Positions 34,925-44,534 are shown, numbered from the stretch's first letter. The stretch is DNA of 64,000 nt from Paenibacillus sp. FJAT-26967 (GCF_001541095.1 NZ_LMXH01000001.1:942048-1006047); one strand, 5' to 3'. Notes: a model not told the origin generated them from the letters alone. Numbers and translations: made by a program.

Positions 34925-34963
34925 AAAAAGTCACGATTCAGTGTTCTGAATCGTGACTTTTTT
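34925..34963. terminator. Bidirectional terminator overlapping the end of the amidase gene
   Basis: A perfect stem AAAAAGTCACGATTCAG paired with CTGAATCGTGACTTTTT has a 4-6 base loop. The minus-strand amidase stop codon (34938-34940) lies inside the stem, so coding end and terminator share bases. Confidence 0.92.
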
Positions 34964-35810
34964 GCGTGCTTGGAATCCCGCTCTGGGTCAGGTAGGAGGT
35001 AACTCCATCACGGATCCCGTGAGCAATTTGGAGTTGGCCCTTAGGGTCAGTCATCCGGATTCGGTCTTCCGCATTGGTAATGAAGCCAACCTCTATGATG
35101 ACGGAAGGGCATTTCGTTCTTTTTAGTAAATAATAGGTTTTGCCCACCATTGGCATAAACGATGTTCTGGTAGTGCTATTAAGGCGTTCCTGCAGCTGCG
35201 TTGCCAGTAATAAACTGCCGGGGTTATTCTGGTGGAGAACAATAGGCCCCTTCTTAGACCGGTTTAACGCGGAGTTAACGTGCAGGGAGATAAGGATTTT
35301 GGGCTTAATGTCATTGGCCATCTGCATCCGCTGAGCAAGATCGCGTATATGCCGGCTGCGGGTATTCAGCCATTTGTTATCATCGCTAAGAGCATAGTCT
35401 TTATCCCGGTTCAGAACGACGCGGTACCCTTTTTGAGTGAGGGCGGTATACGTCAATCTGGCAATTGCAAGGTTAATATCCTTTTCAAGCAAAGCGCCGT
35501 GGACAGCACCGCCGTCAATTCCGCCGTGCCCGACATCAATCAGCACATCAATATCGGAGATAGTGTGTTGAGGAGCTTTTTTAGATAAGACCGGTGTTCT
35601 CTCCGGTTCAGGCTTAGAGAAGGATGCAGAGCTGGCCGAAGCTTTACCGGTTCCGAGGTTCTTCTCGGCAGAGGCTGCCAGTTGGGAAGCCAAAGTTGCA
35701 TCTGCCTGCTCCCGGCGGCCCCCGGCCTTTTCTCCGCATGCTCCGGTAATAATAAGTGCTGCGGGCAGCAGAACAACGCAGAGGGTTTGCAGAACGGACT
35801 TGTTGAACAT
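34938..35810 (-). CDS. N-acetylmuramoyl-L-alanine amidase lipoprotein (Amidase_3)
   Basis: Cell-wall hydrolase that cuts the amide between MurNAc and L-Ala. 290 residues from the ATG at 35810, chosen for GAAAGGATGG 7 bases upstream; the open frame reaches 35936. A lipoprotein signal ends I-T-G-A-C (Cys at about 24), followed by a charged Ser/Ala linker to about 80. The Amidase_3 domain (about 85-275) has the zinc ligands in DVGHGGIDGGA, the EKDINLAIA helix with Glu, SLHVNS (His) and IIEVGFITN (catalytic Glu). It is anchored outside the membrane. It may act in sporulation or wall turnover; no specific paralogue is assigned. Confidence 0.9.
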   Translation of the reverse strand: MFNKSVLQTLCVVLLPAALIITGACGEKAGGRREQADATLASQLAASAEKNLGTGKASASSASFSKPEPERTPVLSKKAPQHTISDIDVLIDVGHGGIDGGAVHGALLEKDINLAIARLTYTALTQKGYRVVLNRDKDYALSDDNKWLNTRSRHIRDLAQRMQMANDIKPKILISLHVNSALNRSKKGPIVLHQNNPGSLLLATQLQERLNSTTRTSFMPMVGKTYYLLKRTKCPSVIIEVGFITNAEDRIRMTDPKGQLQIAHGIRDGVTSYLTQSGIPSTQKSHDSEH

Positions 35811-35968
35811 TATTGCCCATCCTTTCTGATTGGATCGATTAATATTAGCATTCGCTAAATCTCGATGCTCATTCATATTTGCCGGAAAACATTCCGAAAC
35901 GATGATTATTCCGCTCAAGGAGGGGAATACTGCCATATAGGAGATCGGACCGGAAAGGAATGGAGACG

Positions 35969-37699
35969 ATGGATATGAGCCTGAGTATGATATTAATGTT
36001 GATTCAAGTGTTTTTTGCTGTTGTCATTGGGATGTACTTCTGGAATTTGCTGCGTAATCAGCAGACGAACCGGTCTGCGGTAGATAGAGAGTCCAAGAAA
36101 GAGCTGGAGAAGCTTAGAAAACTGCGTTCGGTGTCCTTGACCAAGCCCTTGGCTGAGAAAACGAGACCCTCAAGCATGCAGGATATTGTCGGTCAAAAAG
36201 AAGGTCTCAAAGCGCTTAAAGCCGCATTGTGCGGTCCCAATCCCCAGCATGTTCTCATCTACGGCCCTCCAGGTGTTGGGAAAACGGCGGCTGCGCGTGT
36301 CGTGCTGGAGGAAGCCAAGAAGAATCCGCAATCTCCTTTTCGCAATGAAGCCAAATTTACGGAAATAGACGCAACGACTGCGCGTTTTGACGAACGCGGC
36401 ATTGCCGATCCTTTGATCGGATCTGTTCACGACCCGATTTATCAGGGAGCAGGTGCAATGGGCGTTGCGGGCATTCCACAGCCCAAGCCGGGCGCGGTAA
36501 CCAAAGCACACGGAGGGATTTTATTCATTGATGAAATCGGGGAACTGCACCCGATTCAGATGAATAAACTATTGAAAGTGCTGGAAGACCGCAAAGTGTT
36601 CCTGGAAAGTGCCTACTATAACTCGGAAGACAATAACATTCCGAACTTCATTCATGATATATTCCAGAATGGACTGCCGGCGGATTTTCGTCTGGTTGGT
36701 GCTACGACCCGCACACCTAACGAAATACCTCCCGCTATCCGTTCCCGCTGCATGGAAATCTTCTTCCGTCCCCTGTTACCAGATGAAATCGGAGAGATTG
36801 CAGCCAATGCTTTGACCAAGATCGGCTTCCCGGTTAATGAATCCGCGATCGAAGTTGTGAAGCGCTATGCGACAAACGGCCGGGAAGCGGTGAATGTCAT
36901 CCAGCTTGCAGCTGGAATCGCCATGACCGATAAGCGCGAGGATGTCACGGCAGCCGATATCGAATGGGTTGTGAACAGTTCTCAGATTCCTCCGCGTCCG
37001 GAGCGTAAAGTACCTTCGGAGCCGCAGGTCGGTTTTGTAAACGGGCTTGCCGTATATGGTCCCAACCTGGGAACTCTGCTGGAACTTGAGGTCATCGCAA
37101 TTCCAACCATCAAGCCGGGGACCGGAACTTTTAATATCACCGGTGTGGTTGATGAAGAAGAGATGGGCGGGGGAGCACGGACGATCCGCCGCAAGAGCAT
37201 GGCCCGCGGTTCCGTTGAGAATGTACTGACTGTGCTCAAGCGTCTGGGTCTGAAGACGACGGATTATGACCTGCATATCAATTTTCCCGGGGGGACGCCT
37301 ATTGACGGTCCTTCGGCAGGCATAGCGATGGCAACGGCAATCGCTTCAGCTATTCACGGAATTCCCGTGGACAACAAACTGGCTATGACGGGGGAGATGA
37401 GCATACACGGGAAGGTAAAGCCTGTCGGAGGGGTCGTTCCCAAGGTAGAGGCGGCATTCCAGGCGGGGGCTACCCGGGTGCTTGTTCCGAAGGAGAACTG
37501 GCAAGAGATGTTTGCGGATCTGCCGGAGCTGGAAGTGATTGCAGTCGAATCCATTGAAGAAGTGATGTCTATTGCACTCGGCATCCAGACAGTCGGTAAT
37601 GTCATCCCGCTATCCGCCTTCAGCGAGCAGATGCTGCCGGGGTCCATGCCCATTCTTCATGCGGGTCCGACTGACGGTGCAGAACCTTCAAAGTCGTAA
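35969..37699 (+). CDS. lonB: LonB-type ATP-dependent protease (membrane-anchored)
   Basis: 576 residues. One N-terminal transmembrane helix (about 5-27) anchors it. The AAA+ module has Walker A G-P-P-G-V-G-K-T (about 98-105), Walker B GGILFIDEIGEL and an arginine-finger region. The Lon protease domain (about 360-560) has the catalytic Ser in G-P-S-A-G and Lys in GGVVPKVEAA. B. subtilis LonB is forespore-expressed under sigma-F. ATG 35969 has AAAGGA 9 bases upstream; the ATG at 35960 is too close to it. Confidence 0.95.
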   Translation: MDMSLSMILMLIQVFFAVVIGMYFWNLLRNQQTNRSAVDRESKKELEKLRKLRSVSLTKPLAEKTRPSSMQDIVGQKEGLKALKAALCGPNPQHVLIYGPPGVGKTAAARVVLEEAKKNPQSPFRNEAKFTEIDATTARFDERGIADPLIGSVHDPIYQGAGAMGVAGIPQPKPGAVTKAHGGILFIDEIGELHPIQMNKLLKVLEDRKVFLESAYYNSEDNNIPNFIHDIFQNGLPADFRLVGATTRTPNEIPPAIRSRCMEIFFRPLLPDEIGEIAANALTKIGFPVNESAIEVVKRYATNGREAVNVIQLAAGIAMTDKREDVTAADIEWVVNSSQIPPRPERKVPSEPQVGFVNGLAVYGPNLGTLLELEVIAIPTIKPGTGTFNITGVVDEEEMGGGARTIRRKSMARGSVENVLTVLKRLGLKTTDYDLHINFPGGTPIDGPSAGIAMATAIASAIHGIPVDNKLAMTGEMSIHGKVKPVGGVVPKVEAAFQAGATRVLVPKENWQEMFADLPELEVIAVESIEEVMSIALGIQTVGNVIPLSAFSEQMLPGSMPILHAGPTDGAEPSKS

Positions 37700-37718
37700 T
37701 ACCGTCTCCGGGCAGAAG

Positions 37719-37758
37719 CGGCTTTCGGCAGGGGGAACCTTTCCGAAGGCTGTTTTTT
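37719..37758 (+). terminator. Terminator between lonB and lonA
   Basis: A 10-bp stem with two G-T pairs (CGGCTTTCGG/CCGAAGGCTG) is followed by six T residues. Confidence 0.8.
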
Positions 37759-37885
37759 GCCCAATTGGTGTTTTGTGTACAATTTTGTTAAAATGTTATC
37801 TACAGATAAGGACCCTCATTAAAAATGGGGTTGTCTTATAATCGAGAAGGAAATTCCCGCCAGTAAAAAGTGGAGGTGTCGGAAC

Positions 37886-40240
37886 ATGGGGCCTAATAAA
37901 ACGCGGACACGCCGCCTGCCGTTGTTGCCTCTTAGAGGCCTGCTCGTCTATCCGAGCATGGTATTGCATTTGGATGTAGGCCGGGAAAAGTCGGTCAAAG
38001 CCTTGGAAAAAGCAATGATCGATGACAGCATGATATTGCTCTGTTCCCAAGCCGAAGTGAATATAGAAGAGCCTGCCAAGGAAGATATTTACCGGGTGGG
38101 TACGATTTCGAAGGTCCGTCAAATGCTGAAGCTTCCGAACGGAACTATTCGTGTGCTTGTAGAAGGAGTCGTCCGGGCGGAGATTGCTGAATATATCGCC
38201 AACGATGAGTTCTATGAAGTGAATGCGAGAGAGCTGCCGGAGGAAGAAGTAAACGATGCGGAGATCGATGCGCTGATGCGCACTGTGCTGAATCAATTCG
38301 AACATTATATTACGCTGTCCAAAAAAGTTACGCCAGAGACCCTGGCTGCTGTTTCCGATATTAATGAGCCGGGCCGCCTTGCTGATGTGATCTGCAGTCA
38401 TCTTTCTCTTAAAATCAAAGACAAGCAGGAAATTCTTGAAACGGTGGAAGTTAGAAGCCGCCTGGAAAAACTGTTGAATATCTTGAATAACGAACGGGAA
38501 GTTCTGGAACTCGAACGCAAAATTTCCCAGCGGGTCAAGAAGCAGATGGAGAAGACGCAGAAGGAATATTATCTGCGCGAGCAGATGAAGGCGATTCAGA
38601 AGGAACTCGGGGATAAGGAGGGCCGTGCGGGCGAGATCGAGGAACTGCGCAGTCAATTGGCCGAATCCGAGGTGCCTGAGAATGTTCAGGAGAAGATTGA
38701 GAAGGAAATCGACCGTCTGGAGAAAATGCCGTCTACTTCTGCGGAAGGAAGCGTAATCCGTAATTATATTGACTGGCTGCTGGCACTTCCGTGGACGAAG
38801 AAGACGGATGACGATCTGGACATTCACAAAGCGGAGGAAATCCTGAACGCGGATCACTACGGCCTTGAGAAGCCGAAGGAGCGCGTGCTCGAATATCTGG
38901 CCGTGCAGAAGCTCGTCAAGAAGCTCAAGGGGCCTATTCTTTGTCTCGCAGGGCCGCCGGGTGTAGGGAAAACGTCAATCGCACGGTCGATTGCCAAATC
39001 GATGAACCGCGAGTTTGTGCGCATTTCCCTGGGCGGTGTACGGGATGAAGCCGAAATACGCGGTCACCGCCGCACGTACGTAGGCGCTATGCCGGGCCGT
39101 ATCATCCAGGCGATGAAGCAGGCGGGAAGCGTCAATCCCGTGTTCCTGCTGGATGAGATCGACAAGATGGCGATGGACTTCCGCGGCGATCCGGCTTCGG
39201 CCCTTCTGGAGGTGCTGGATCCGGAACAGAATAACACGTTCAGCGATCACTTTATCGAGGTGCCGTTTGACCTCTCTAATGTAATGTTCATTACGACGGC
39301 CAATGCCATTCACAACATCCCGCGCCCGCTGCTTGACCGTATGGAAGTTCTCTATCTTCCAGGGTATACGGAGATCGAGAAGCTGGAGATCGCGGATACT
39401 TATCTGCTGCCCAAGCAGAAGCGCGATCACGGGCTCGAGGACGGACAGATGGTTATGGAACGCGATGCGCTCCTGCAGGTAATCCGTGAGTATACGCGTG
39501 AAGCGGGCGTCCGTAATCTGGAGCAGCAGCTCGCTGCCATTTGCCGTAAAGCCGCTAAGAAAATCGTTTCTAATCCGGAGCAAAAAGTGGAGGTTACCGT
39601 CGCTTCCGTCAAAGAAGACCTCGGTCCGCCGAAATTCCGCTATAATATGGCGGAGGAGAAGGATCAGATCGGGGCCGTGACGGGGCTGGCCTGGACCGAA
39701 GTCGGCGGCGATACACTCGTCATTGAGGTCACCGTCATGCCGGGAAGCGGCAAGCTGACGCTGACGGGCAAGCTCGGCGATGTGATGAAAGAATCCGCGC
39801 AGGCGGCTTTCAGCTATACGCGCTCCAGAGCGAGCCAGCTCGAGATCGCACCGGATTTCCATGAGAAGAATGACATTCATATTCATATCCCGGAAGGTGC
39901 GATCCCCAAAGACGGCCCATCGGCAGGGATTACGATGGCCACCGCTTTGATCTCCGCGCTGACGAATATCCCGGTCTCCAGCCAGGTGGCGATGACCGGC
40001 GAGATCACGCTGCGCGGGCGTGTGCTTCCTATCGGCGGACTGAAGGAAAAGGCGCTTGCGGCTCACCGAGCGGGCATCCGCAAGATACTTCTGCCGATGG
40101 ACAACGAGAAAGACATCCGGGATATCCCGGAAAGTGTGCGCAATGACCTGACGTTTATCCCCGTCAGTCATATGGACCAGGTGCTTGAACATGCGCTTGT
40201 CAAGCCGGTAGACTTGCAGGCGGGTTCAATCAAGGATTAA
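37886..40240 (+). CDS. lonA: ATP-dependent protease La (LonA)
   Basis: Cytoplasmic quality-control protease, 784 residues. The N-terminal substrate-binding domain (about 8-205) begins [10 protein letters not shown]. The AAA+ domain has Walker A G-P-P-G-V-G-K-T (about 356-363) and FLLDEIDKM. The protease domain (about 590-775) has catalytic Ser in P-K-D-G-P-S-A-G and Lys in [21 protein letters not shown] lies 8 bases before the ATG. engB follows after 42 bases, the same order as lonA-ysxC in B. subtilis. Confidence 0.98.
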   Translation: MGPNKTRTRRLPLLPLRGLLVYPSMVLHLDVGREKSVKALEKAMIDDSMILLCSQAEVNIEEPAKEDIYRVGTISKVRQMLKLPNGTIRVLVEGVVRAEIAEYIANDEFYEVNARELPEEEVNDAEIDALMRTVLNQFEHYITLSKKVTPETLAAVSDINEPGRLADVICSHLSLKIKDKQEILETVEVRSRLEKLLNILNNEREVLELERKISQRVKKQMEKTQKEYYLREQMKAIQKELGDKEGRAGEIEELRSQLAESEVPENVQEKIEKEIDRLEKMPSTSAEGSVIRNYIDWLLALPWTKKTDDDLDIHKAEEILNADHYGLEKPKERVLEYLAVQKLVKKLKGPILCLAGPPGVGKTSIARSIAKSMNREFVRISLGGVRDEAEIRGHRRTYVGAMPGRIIQAMKQAGSVNPVFLLDEIDKMAMDFRGDPASALLEVLDPEQNNTFSDHFIEVPFDLSNVMFITTANAIHNIPRPLLDRMEVLYLPGYTEIEKLEIADTYLLPKQKRDHGLEDGQMVMERDALLQVIREYTREAGVRNLEQQLAAICRKAAKKIVSNPEQKVEVTVASVKEDLGPPKFRYNMAEEKDQIGAVTGLAWTEVGGDTLVIEVTVMPGSGKLTLTGKLGDVMKESAQAAFSYTRSRASQLEIAPDFHEKNDIHIHIPEGAIPKDGPSAGITMATALISALTNIPVSSQVAMTGEITLRGRVLPIGGLKEKALAAHRAGIRKILLPMDNEKDIRDIPESVRNDLTFIPVSHMDQVLEHALVKPVDLQAGSIKD

Positions 40241-40282
40241 GCTTAACGCGCCCGGCCTTAAACTACGAAAAGAGTGTGAAAT

Positions 40283-40948
40283 ATGAAGGTCAACCAGGCT
40301 GAATTTATTATCAGTGCGGTGGGACCCGGACAATACCCGCAGGATGCCTTGCCAGAAATCGCTCTGGCGGGGCGTTCCAACGTCGGGAAGTCTTCCCTGA
40401 TTAACCGCATGATCTCCCGCAAAAATCTTGCCCGTACCAGTTCACAGCCCGGCAAGACGCAGCAGCTGAACTATTACCGTATTAATAACGACTTATATTT
40501 CGTCGATCTTCCCGGCTATGGTTATGCCAAGGTTTCCAAAACCAAGCGTGCCGAGTGGGGCAAATTTATCGAGAGTTATCTGCTGAAGCGTGAGACACTT
40601 AAAGTGGTCATGCAGTTGGTCGATCTCCGTCATCCGCCTTCAAAAGATGACCAGGCTATGTATACTTGGCTGAAGCATATGAATGTGCCTGTGATAGTGG
40701 TCGCTACTAAAGCGGACAAGATCCCAAAGGGCAAATGGCAAAAACACGCCAAAATCATTAAAGACGAGCTGGGGTTTGACCGCTCGGAGCCGTTTGTTAT
40801 TTTTTCTTCGGAAATGGGTCTGGGCAAGGACGAGCTGTGGGAATTGCTCGAAGCCGCGATCGGCTGGCAGCAGCCGGGGCAAGATCTGGAGAGTCCGGAT
40901 GAATCCGAAGCGAGTGAAAAAGTGAGTGAATCACGGGCCGCAGATTGA
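40283..40948 (+). CDS. engB: Ribosome biogenesis GTPase EngB (YsxC)
   Basis: Essential GTPase needed for assembly of the large ribosomal subunit, 221 residues. GTP-binding motifs are G1 G-R-S-N-V-G-K-S (about 35-42), G3 D-L-P-G-Y-G and G4 T-K-A-D. The last ~25 residues are an acidic, Ser/Glu-rich extension beyond the usual 195-200 residues. Clustered with lonA. Confidence 0.97.
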   Translation: MKVNQAEFIISAVGPGQYPQDALPEIALAGRSNVGKSSLINRMISRKNLARTSSQPGKTQQLNYYRINNDLYFVDLPGYGYAKVSKTKRAEWGKFIESYLLKRETLKVVMQLVDLRHPPSKDDQAMYTWLKHMNVPVIVVATKADKIPKGKWQKHAKIIKDELGFDRSEPFVIFSSEMGLGKDELWELLEAAIGWQQPGQDLESPDESEASEKVSESRAAD

Positions 40949-40973
40949 AGAAGCTTCGAGATTGAAAGTTTAC

Positions 40974-41002
40974 CCGTCTCTACCGGTAGAGACGGTTTTT
41001 TT
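40974..41002 (+). terminator. Terminator after lonA-engB
   Basis: A 10-bp stem CCGTCTCTAC/GTAGAGACGG with a 2-base centre (effective loop 4) is followed by seven T residues. Confidence 0.9.
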
Positions 41003-41082
41003 ATATTTTTACGGGAACATAACGCTTCGGCTGAGCTAAGTCCTTAATGGAAAATAGGAAGAGACAAATAGGCAACCATCTC

Positions 41083-41143
41083 TTGACGAAAAGAGCGGGG
41101 AAGGGTATCCTTTAATTAGAAAGTTATCTAAATATCTAATTAA
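41083..41143 (+). promoter_or_regulatory. Promoter and operator of the sdpR-sdpI pair
   Basis: TTGACG (41083-41088) and TATCCT (41106-41111) have a 17-base spacer. Directly downstream, TTAATTAGA (41112-41120) and TCTAATTAA (41135-41143) form a perfect inverted repeat with 9-bp arms; a smaller TTAGA/TCTAA repeat is nested inside. This is the expected site for an ArsR-family autorepressor. Confidence 0.75.
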
Positions 41144-41176
41144 CCAACAATCATGACTTTACAGGAGGTGATGACG

Positions 41177-41467
41177 GTGAATGATACGTTCAAAGCCTTA
41201 TCCGATCCGACACGCCGGCAGATTTTGAAGCTGCTGAAAGCGGGAGATTTATCAGCCGGAGAGATTGCCGATCATTTTCAAATGTCCAAACCCAGCATAT
41301 CTCATCATCTGAATGTGATGAAGCAGGCTAAGCTTGTGCTGGATGAGCGCAAAGGACAAAGTATCATCTACTCGCTTAATACGACCGTCATACAGGATAC
41401 GCTCGGGTGGCTGATGGAATTTACCCGAAAAGACGAAGGGGGAAAAGAAAATGACAAATCCGGCTAG
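41177..41467 (+). CDS. ArsR-family autorepressor, SdpR-like
   Basis: Winged-helix DNA-binding repressor of 96 residues. The family start F-K-A-L-S-D-P-T-R-R-Q-I-L is followed by the recognition helix MSKPSISHHLNVMKQA. No metal-binding Cys pair is present, as in SdpR. The GTG at 41177 is chosen because AGGAGG (41163-41168) lies 8 bases upstream; the ATG codons at 41153 and 41171 are before or too close to it. The gene overlaps sdpI by 17 bases. Confidence 0.88.
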   Translation: MNDTFKALSDPTRRQILKLLKAGDLSAGEIADHFQMSKPSISHHLNVMKQAKLVLDERKGQSIIYSLNTTVIQDTLGWLMEFTRKDEGGKENDKSG

Positions 41468-42128
41468 TAAATTAACAACCTGGTCCTGGAAGGACGCTCT
41501 TCTGCTTATTATTGCGGCGGCTCCAACTCTGTTTGCCTTATGGGTGTACGAGAGGCTTCCGGATCAAATGGCCATTCACTTCGGTACAGGCGGCGATCCG
41601 AACGGCTATCAATCGAAGCTGGCCTTTATTTTATTGATTTCACTGCTGAATCTGGCTCTTCCGCTCTTGATGAAATGGATGCCTTCCCTCGATCCCGGAC
41701 GCAAAAATTACGAGAAGTTCCAAGGTTTCTATGATCTGTTCCGGTTGATGATGACTCTTCTTCTAAGCGGAGCATTCTTCCTCACTCTTTTGTATAACCT
41801 GGGGTATGATGTGTCGATCGAGATGTGGGTACCGCTCTTCGTAGGAATTCTTTGGATGATTGTAGGGAACTATATAGGTAGAGCACGTCCCAACTATACG
41901 TTTGGAATACGTACACCCTGGACTTTAGCGAATGAAGAGGTATGGCGCCGTACGCATAGAATGGCAGGACCGATATGGATGATTGCAGGTATAATCTTTA
42001 TAGGTGTCTCGCTGATCCCGGCTATCATTCCGCCATGGTTTGCATTCACGGCCGTTGTGTTGAGCATTCTTATCCCTACTGTTTATTCTTACCTGTCCTA
42101 CCGCAAATTATCCCAATCTGATAGGTAA
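41451..42128 (+). CDS. SdpI-family membrane protein
   Basis: Integral membrane protein of 225 residues with six to seven hydrophobic segments and a DUF1648-type N-terminus (ERLPDQMAIHFGTGGDPNGY). The central N-Y-I-G-R-A-R-P-N-Y-T-F-G-I-R-T-P-W-T-L block is diagnostic of the SdpI C-terminal domain. In B. subtilis SdpI gives immunity to the SdpC toxin and titrates SdpR. No sdpA, sdpB or sdpC gene is near, so here it may be an orphan immunity or sensor protein. AGGGGGAAAA lies upstream inside sdpR. Confidence 0.9.
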   Translation: MTNPASKLTTWSWKDALLLIIAAAPTLFALWVYERLPDQMAIHFGTGGDPNGYQSKLAFILLISLLNLALPLLMKWMPSLDPGRKNYEKFQGFYDLFRLMMTLLLSGAFFLTLLYNLGYDVSIEMWVPLFVGILWMIVGNYIGRARPNYTFGIRTPWTLANEEVWRRTHRMAGPIWMIAGIIFIGVSLIPAIIPPWFAFTAVVLSILIPTVYSYLSYRKLSQSDR

Positions 42129-42143
42129 CCGCCGGTCAATAAG

Positions 42144-42169
42144 AAAAAGCGTGGATAGCACGCTTTTTT
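42144..42169 (+). terminator. Terminator after sdpRI
   Basis: A stem AAAAAGCGTG/CACGCTTTTT with a 5-base loop runs into a T-run. Confidence 0.9.
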
Positions 42170-42426
42170 CTGTTTTATCTAAAAGGCGAAGGGGTAAGGA
42201 AAAAGAGACAGCTAAAGTTTAACATTTTTGCGTGGAAAGTGATGAGTTTGTAAGCCAAACGAAGGCTTTTACGGGATGATCCTTGTTTTTTACAGCCAGG
42301 CGATCGTTTTTTCTCGTTTTCGCCTGATTTTCATCCTAAGCACGCAGGAATATTAAGCTTGGATGTAGTATACTATGTAGTAGATAAGATTAAAGGTGTT
42401 GTAAAAAATAGAATTGAGGGATTTCC
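42170..42426 (+). other. Leader region with two hairpins before the unknown gene
   Basis: About 257 bases. One hairpin pairs GTAAGCC (near 42250) with GGCTTTTAC (near 42265, two-base bulge). A second pairs CAGGCGA (42297-42303) with TCGCCTG (near 42324-42330). No T-run follows directly enough to call either a terminator, and no riboswitch class is recognised. Confidence 0.4.
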
Positions 42427-43014
42427 ATGGCACAGAGGTTAGCGACTGAATATGTCAAAACCCGCCTGCATTTAACGGAAGCCGAAATGTCCAAATTTGT
42501 CCAAATGCTTGCCGATCATCAAGTTACATCCCAGGTCAAAGTTATTGAAAACGGAAACCAGGAATTTGTTTTTCAGGAAGAAGCGGGGGAAGAAATTGTC
42601 CTTTCGTTTGAACGGGTCGGTAGACAGTATATAAGCTCTGGTACCTGCCGTGTGACGAGTCTGCGTTTGACGAATGTACTGCGCAAAGCGATTGCCGAAT
42701 TCAAAGGATCAGCGGTTGTGAAGCGGATCTATGCTACGTTTGTCATGATTTATACGTATGAACTCGGCAGAGTGGTGAAGATTGTTGAGGTTAAGGGCTC
42801 ACATACCAATGTGGTCTACGAATACCAAGATACACTTGGCCAGCTTGAGAAATTGTTCCGCAGAACAGAGATAGAACGTGAAATCAGCATGATACACGAT
42901 CAAATCAACCATCTGCTGGATATGAGGAATGAAGTTAGCTGCCTGACGATGAAGCTGGATATTGACAGCCGCCTGACTCAGTTAACCCGCCGATTATTCA
43001 TTCTGGAAGCTTGA
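42427..43014 (+). CDS. Conserved-looking protein of unknown function
   Basis: 195 residues, soluble, with an N-terminal helical part, a central beta-rich stretch (about 35-125) and a C-terminal coiled-coil-like end (about 138-190; EREISMIHDQINHLLDM). No signal peptide or membrane segment. Only a weak ribosome site (GAGGGA) precedes the ATG. I do not recognise the family. The gene is transcribed alone between two terminators. Confidence 0.7.
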   Translation: MAQRLATEYVKTRLHLTEAEMSKFVQMLADHQVTSQVKVIENGNQEFVFQEEAGEEIVLSFERVGRQYISSGTCRVTSLRLTNVLRKAIAEFKGSAVVKRIYATFVMIYTYELGRVVKIVEVKGSHTNVVYEYQDTLGQLEKLFRRTEIEREISMIHDQINHLLDMRNEVSCLTMKLDIDSRLTQLTRRLFILEA

Positions 43015-43050
43015 TTGACTAACCCAATAAGCGCAGCCATATACCATAGA

Positions 43051-43076
43051 AGAGCCCGGGTAACCGGCTCTTTTTA
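43051..43076 (+). terminator. Terminator after the unknown 195-residue gene
   Basis: AGAGCC/GGCTCT stem with inner CGGG/CCG pairing, followed by TTTTTATTTT. Confidence 0.8.
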
Positions 43077-43253
43077 TTTTGCATACAATCGGTCTTGAGT
43101 CGTAAAATTATTTGGTACGTCGATTCCATCTGGAACATATTGTATACGGATGGCTAAGATCAGGAGCTTGCCAAAACTATTTTAGCTTATTCGAAAAAAA
43201 CTATTGCTTTTCTGGTCAATAGATGTTATTTTTAATCTCGTTGAAAACAATAT

Positions 43254-43327
43254 AGGAACCAGGATTCACTCAGGACATTGAATGTTGCGAGAGATTATTC
43301 CCTCGGGAAGTGAATGACGTAGGTCCT
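43254..43327 (+). promoter_or_regulatory. Possible structured leader of speD
   Basis: AGGAACC (43254-43260) can pair with GGTCCT (43322-43327), and TTCACT (43265-43270) with AGTGAA (43309-43314). Inside are two small hairpins (ACAT/ATGT and CGAG/CTCG), giving a three-way-junction-like drawing about 50 bases before the speD start. No known riboswitch consensus was recognised. The upstream part of this 300-base gap (43077-43253) is AT-rich and holds nothing clear. Confidence 0.35.
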
Positions 43328-43378
43328 AGCGGATGAAATGCAAGAACAATTTTATTCCTAGGAAGGGGGAACCGAGAG

Positions 43379-43780
43379 ATGGAATATTCAACTTTCGGAA
43401 GACACGTTGCTGTAGATACTTGGGGAGTAGATTTTGAACTATTGAACAATGCAGAGTGGTTGCAAGCCCAAATGGTAGATGCAGCGGAAGCATGCGGAGC
43501 AACAGTAATGTCTGTTCAGTCCAAACAATTTGAACCACAAGGTGCCACAGTATTGGTATTACTGTCTGAGAGTCATCTTTCCATTCATACGTATCCTGAG
43601 AGAGGTTTTGCTGCGCTGGATTGCTACACTTGCGGTGAAACTGTTGATCCTCAATTAGCTATCGACCACATGATCTCACTGCTTAAGCCGGAGAAGGTCT
43701 TTGCTAAGAAACTGGTTCGCGGAATGGGCGAGTTTGAAGTTGAAACACCGGAAATCAAGCAAGCTGTACTGGTTAAATAA
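43379..43780 (+). CDS. speD: S-adenosylmethionine decarboxylase proenzyme
   Basis: Makes decarboxylated SAM, the aminopropyl donor for spermidine. 133 residues of the small prokaryotic class. The self-cleavage site E-S-H-L-S-I-H-T-Y-P-E is intact: cleavage between Glu64 and Ser65 turns Ser65 into the pyruvoyl cofactor. The proton-donor Cys lies in DCYTCG (about 81-86). AAGGGGG lies upstream of the ATG. It is monocistronic; speE is not in the window. Confidence 0.97.
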   Translation: MEYSTFGRHVAVDTWGVDFELLNNAEWLQAQMVDAAEACGATVMSVQSKQFEPQGATVLVLLSESHLSIHTYPERGFAALDCYTCGETVDPQLAIDHMISLLKPEKVFAKKLVRGMGEFEVETPEIKQAVLVK

Positions 43781-43817
43781 GTCGGGTAAATAAAGAAAAT
43801 GTTTATATAAAAGCTAG

Positions 43818-43854
43818 ATAACCACGGAGTATTCTATTCCGTGGTTATTTGTTT
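43818..43854 (+). terminator. Terminator after speD
   Basis: An 11-bp perfect stem ATAACCACGGA/TCCGTGGTTAT is followed by TTGTTTG. Confidence 0.85.
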
Positions 43855-43916
43855 GTCAGGGCTCTCATACAATGGTACGGGTCTTAACTACCGGACCTGG
43901 AAGGGGAGAGCCGATT

Positions 43917-44450
43917 GTGCGAAGCCAATTGAAAAAGAAATTGATCCTGGGCTTACTGCTTGCCGGACTAATAGCATGGCCGCTGACAAGTCTATACGGA
44001 TACGCAACCAGGCACGAGGATAACCCGGGCGCCGAGCGTCTGCTGTATCAGGTATCTTTGTTTCAGATCGAACTGCTGAACCGTTTCCTGCAGGATTCCG
44101 CACAGCCTATGGATACACGGCAGCTTGATTCACTCAAACAAACGTTGTACTCGGCAAGTTATACGCATGAGAGGTTAGTTCTTGCGCTGGGTAAAGATAA
44201 TGTGGACCCTCTGCACAGCCTTCCTCTGTTTATGCAGTATATTCTTCGCCTGCAGATCGGCGGGGAGCGTGCGCTTAAAGCCGAGGAAAAGAATGTGCTG
44301 CAGGAAGCAGCGAAGCTGTTCGCCGGGCTGCACGAAGCCTATGGTAAACTGATGGCCTCAAGCGGCAGTATCGTTTCTTCCCAGAGTAAAACAGTGTCGG
44401 AAATTGATGAAAAGCTAAAATCGCTTCTGGAGAAAAAGCTTCTCCAATAA
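43917..44450 (+). CDS. Membrane-anchored protein of unknown function
   Basis: 177 residues. One N-terminal transmembrane or signal-anchor segment (about 8-27; LILGLLLAGLIAWPLTSLYGY) follows a KKK charge cluster. The rest is a helical extracytoplasmic domain with no Cys. The GTG at 43917 is preferred, with AAGGGGAG 8 bases upstream, over the ATG at 43872. I do not recognise the family. It lies directly before the hemA promoter but is not clearly part of that operon. Confidence 0.65.
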   Translation: MRSQLKKKLILGLLLAGLIAWPLTSLYGYATRHEDNPGAERLLYQVSLFQIELLNRFLQDSAQPMDTRQLDSLKQTLYSASYTHERLVLALGKDNVDPLHSLPLFMQYILRLQIGGERALKAEEKNVLQEAAKLFAGLHEAYGKLMASSGSIVSSQSKTVSEIDEKLKSLLEKKLLQ

Positions 44451-44534
44451 ACGGTATATCTAGGCGAATCATAGACCACACTAGGCATAGCGACCTTCTT
44501 GAGAGCCGAAGCATTCAAAAATTAGTCAAAATAT

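Noticed and set aside
38975-40192. 405-codon minus-strand frame over lonA
   Set aside because: Shadow of lonA; no ribosome site, His/Arg-rich.
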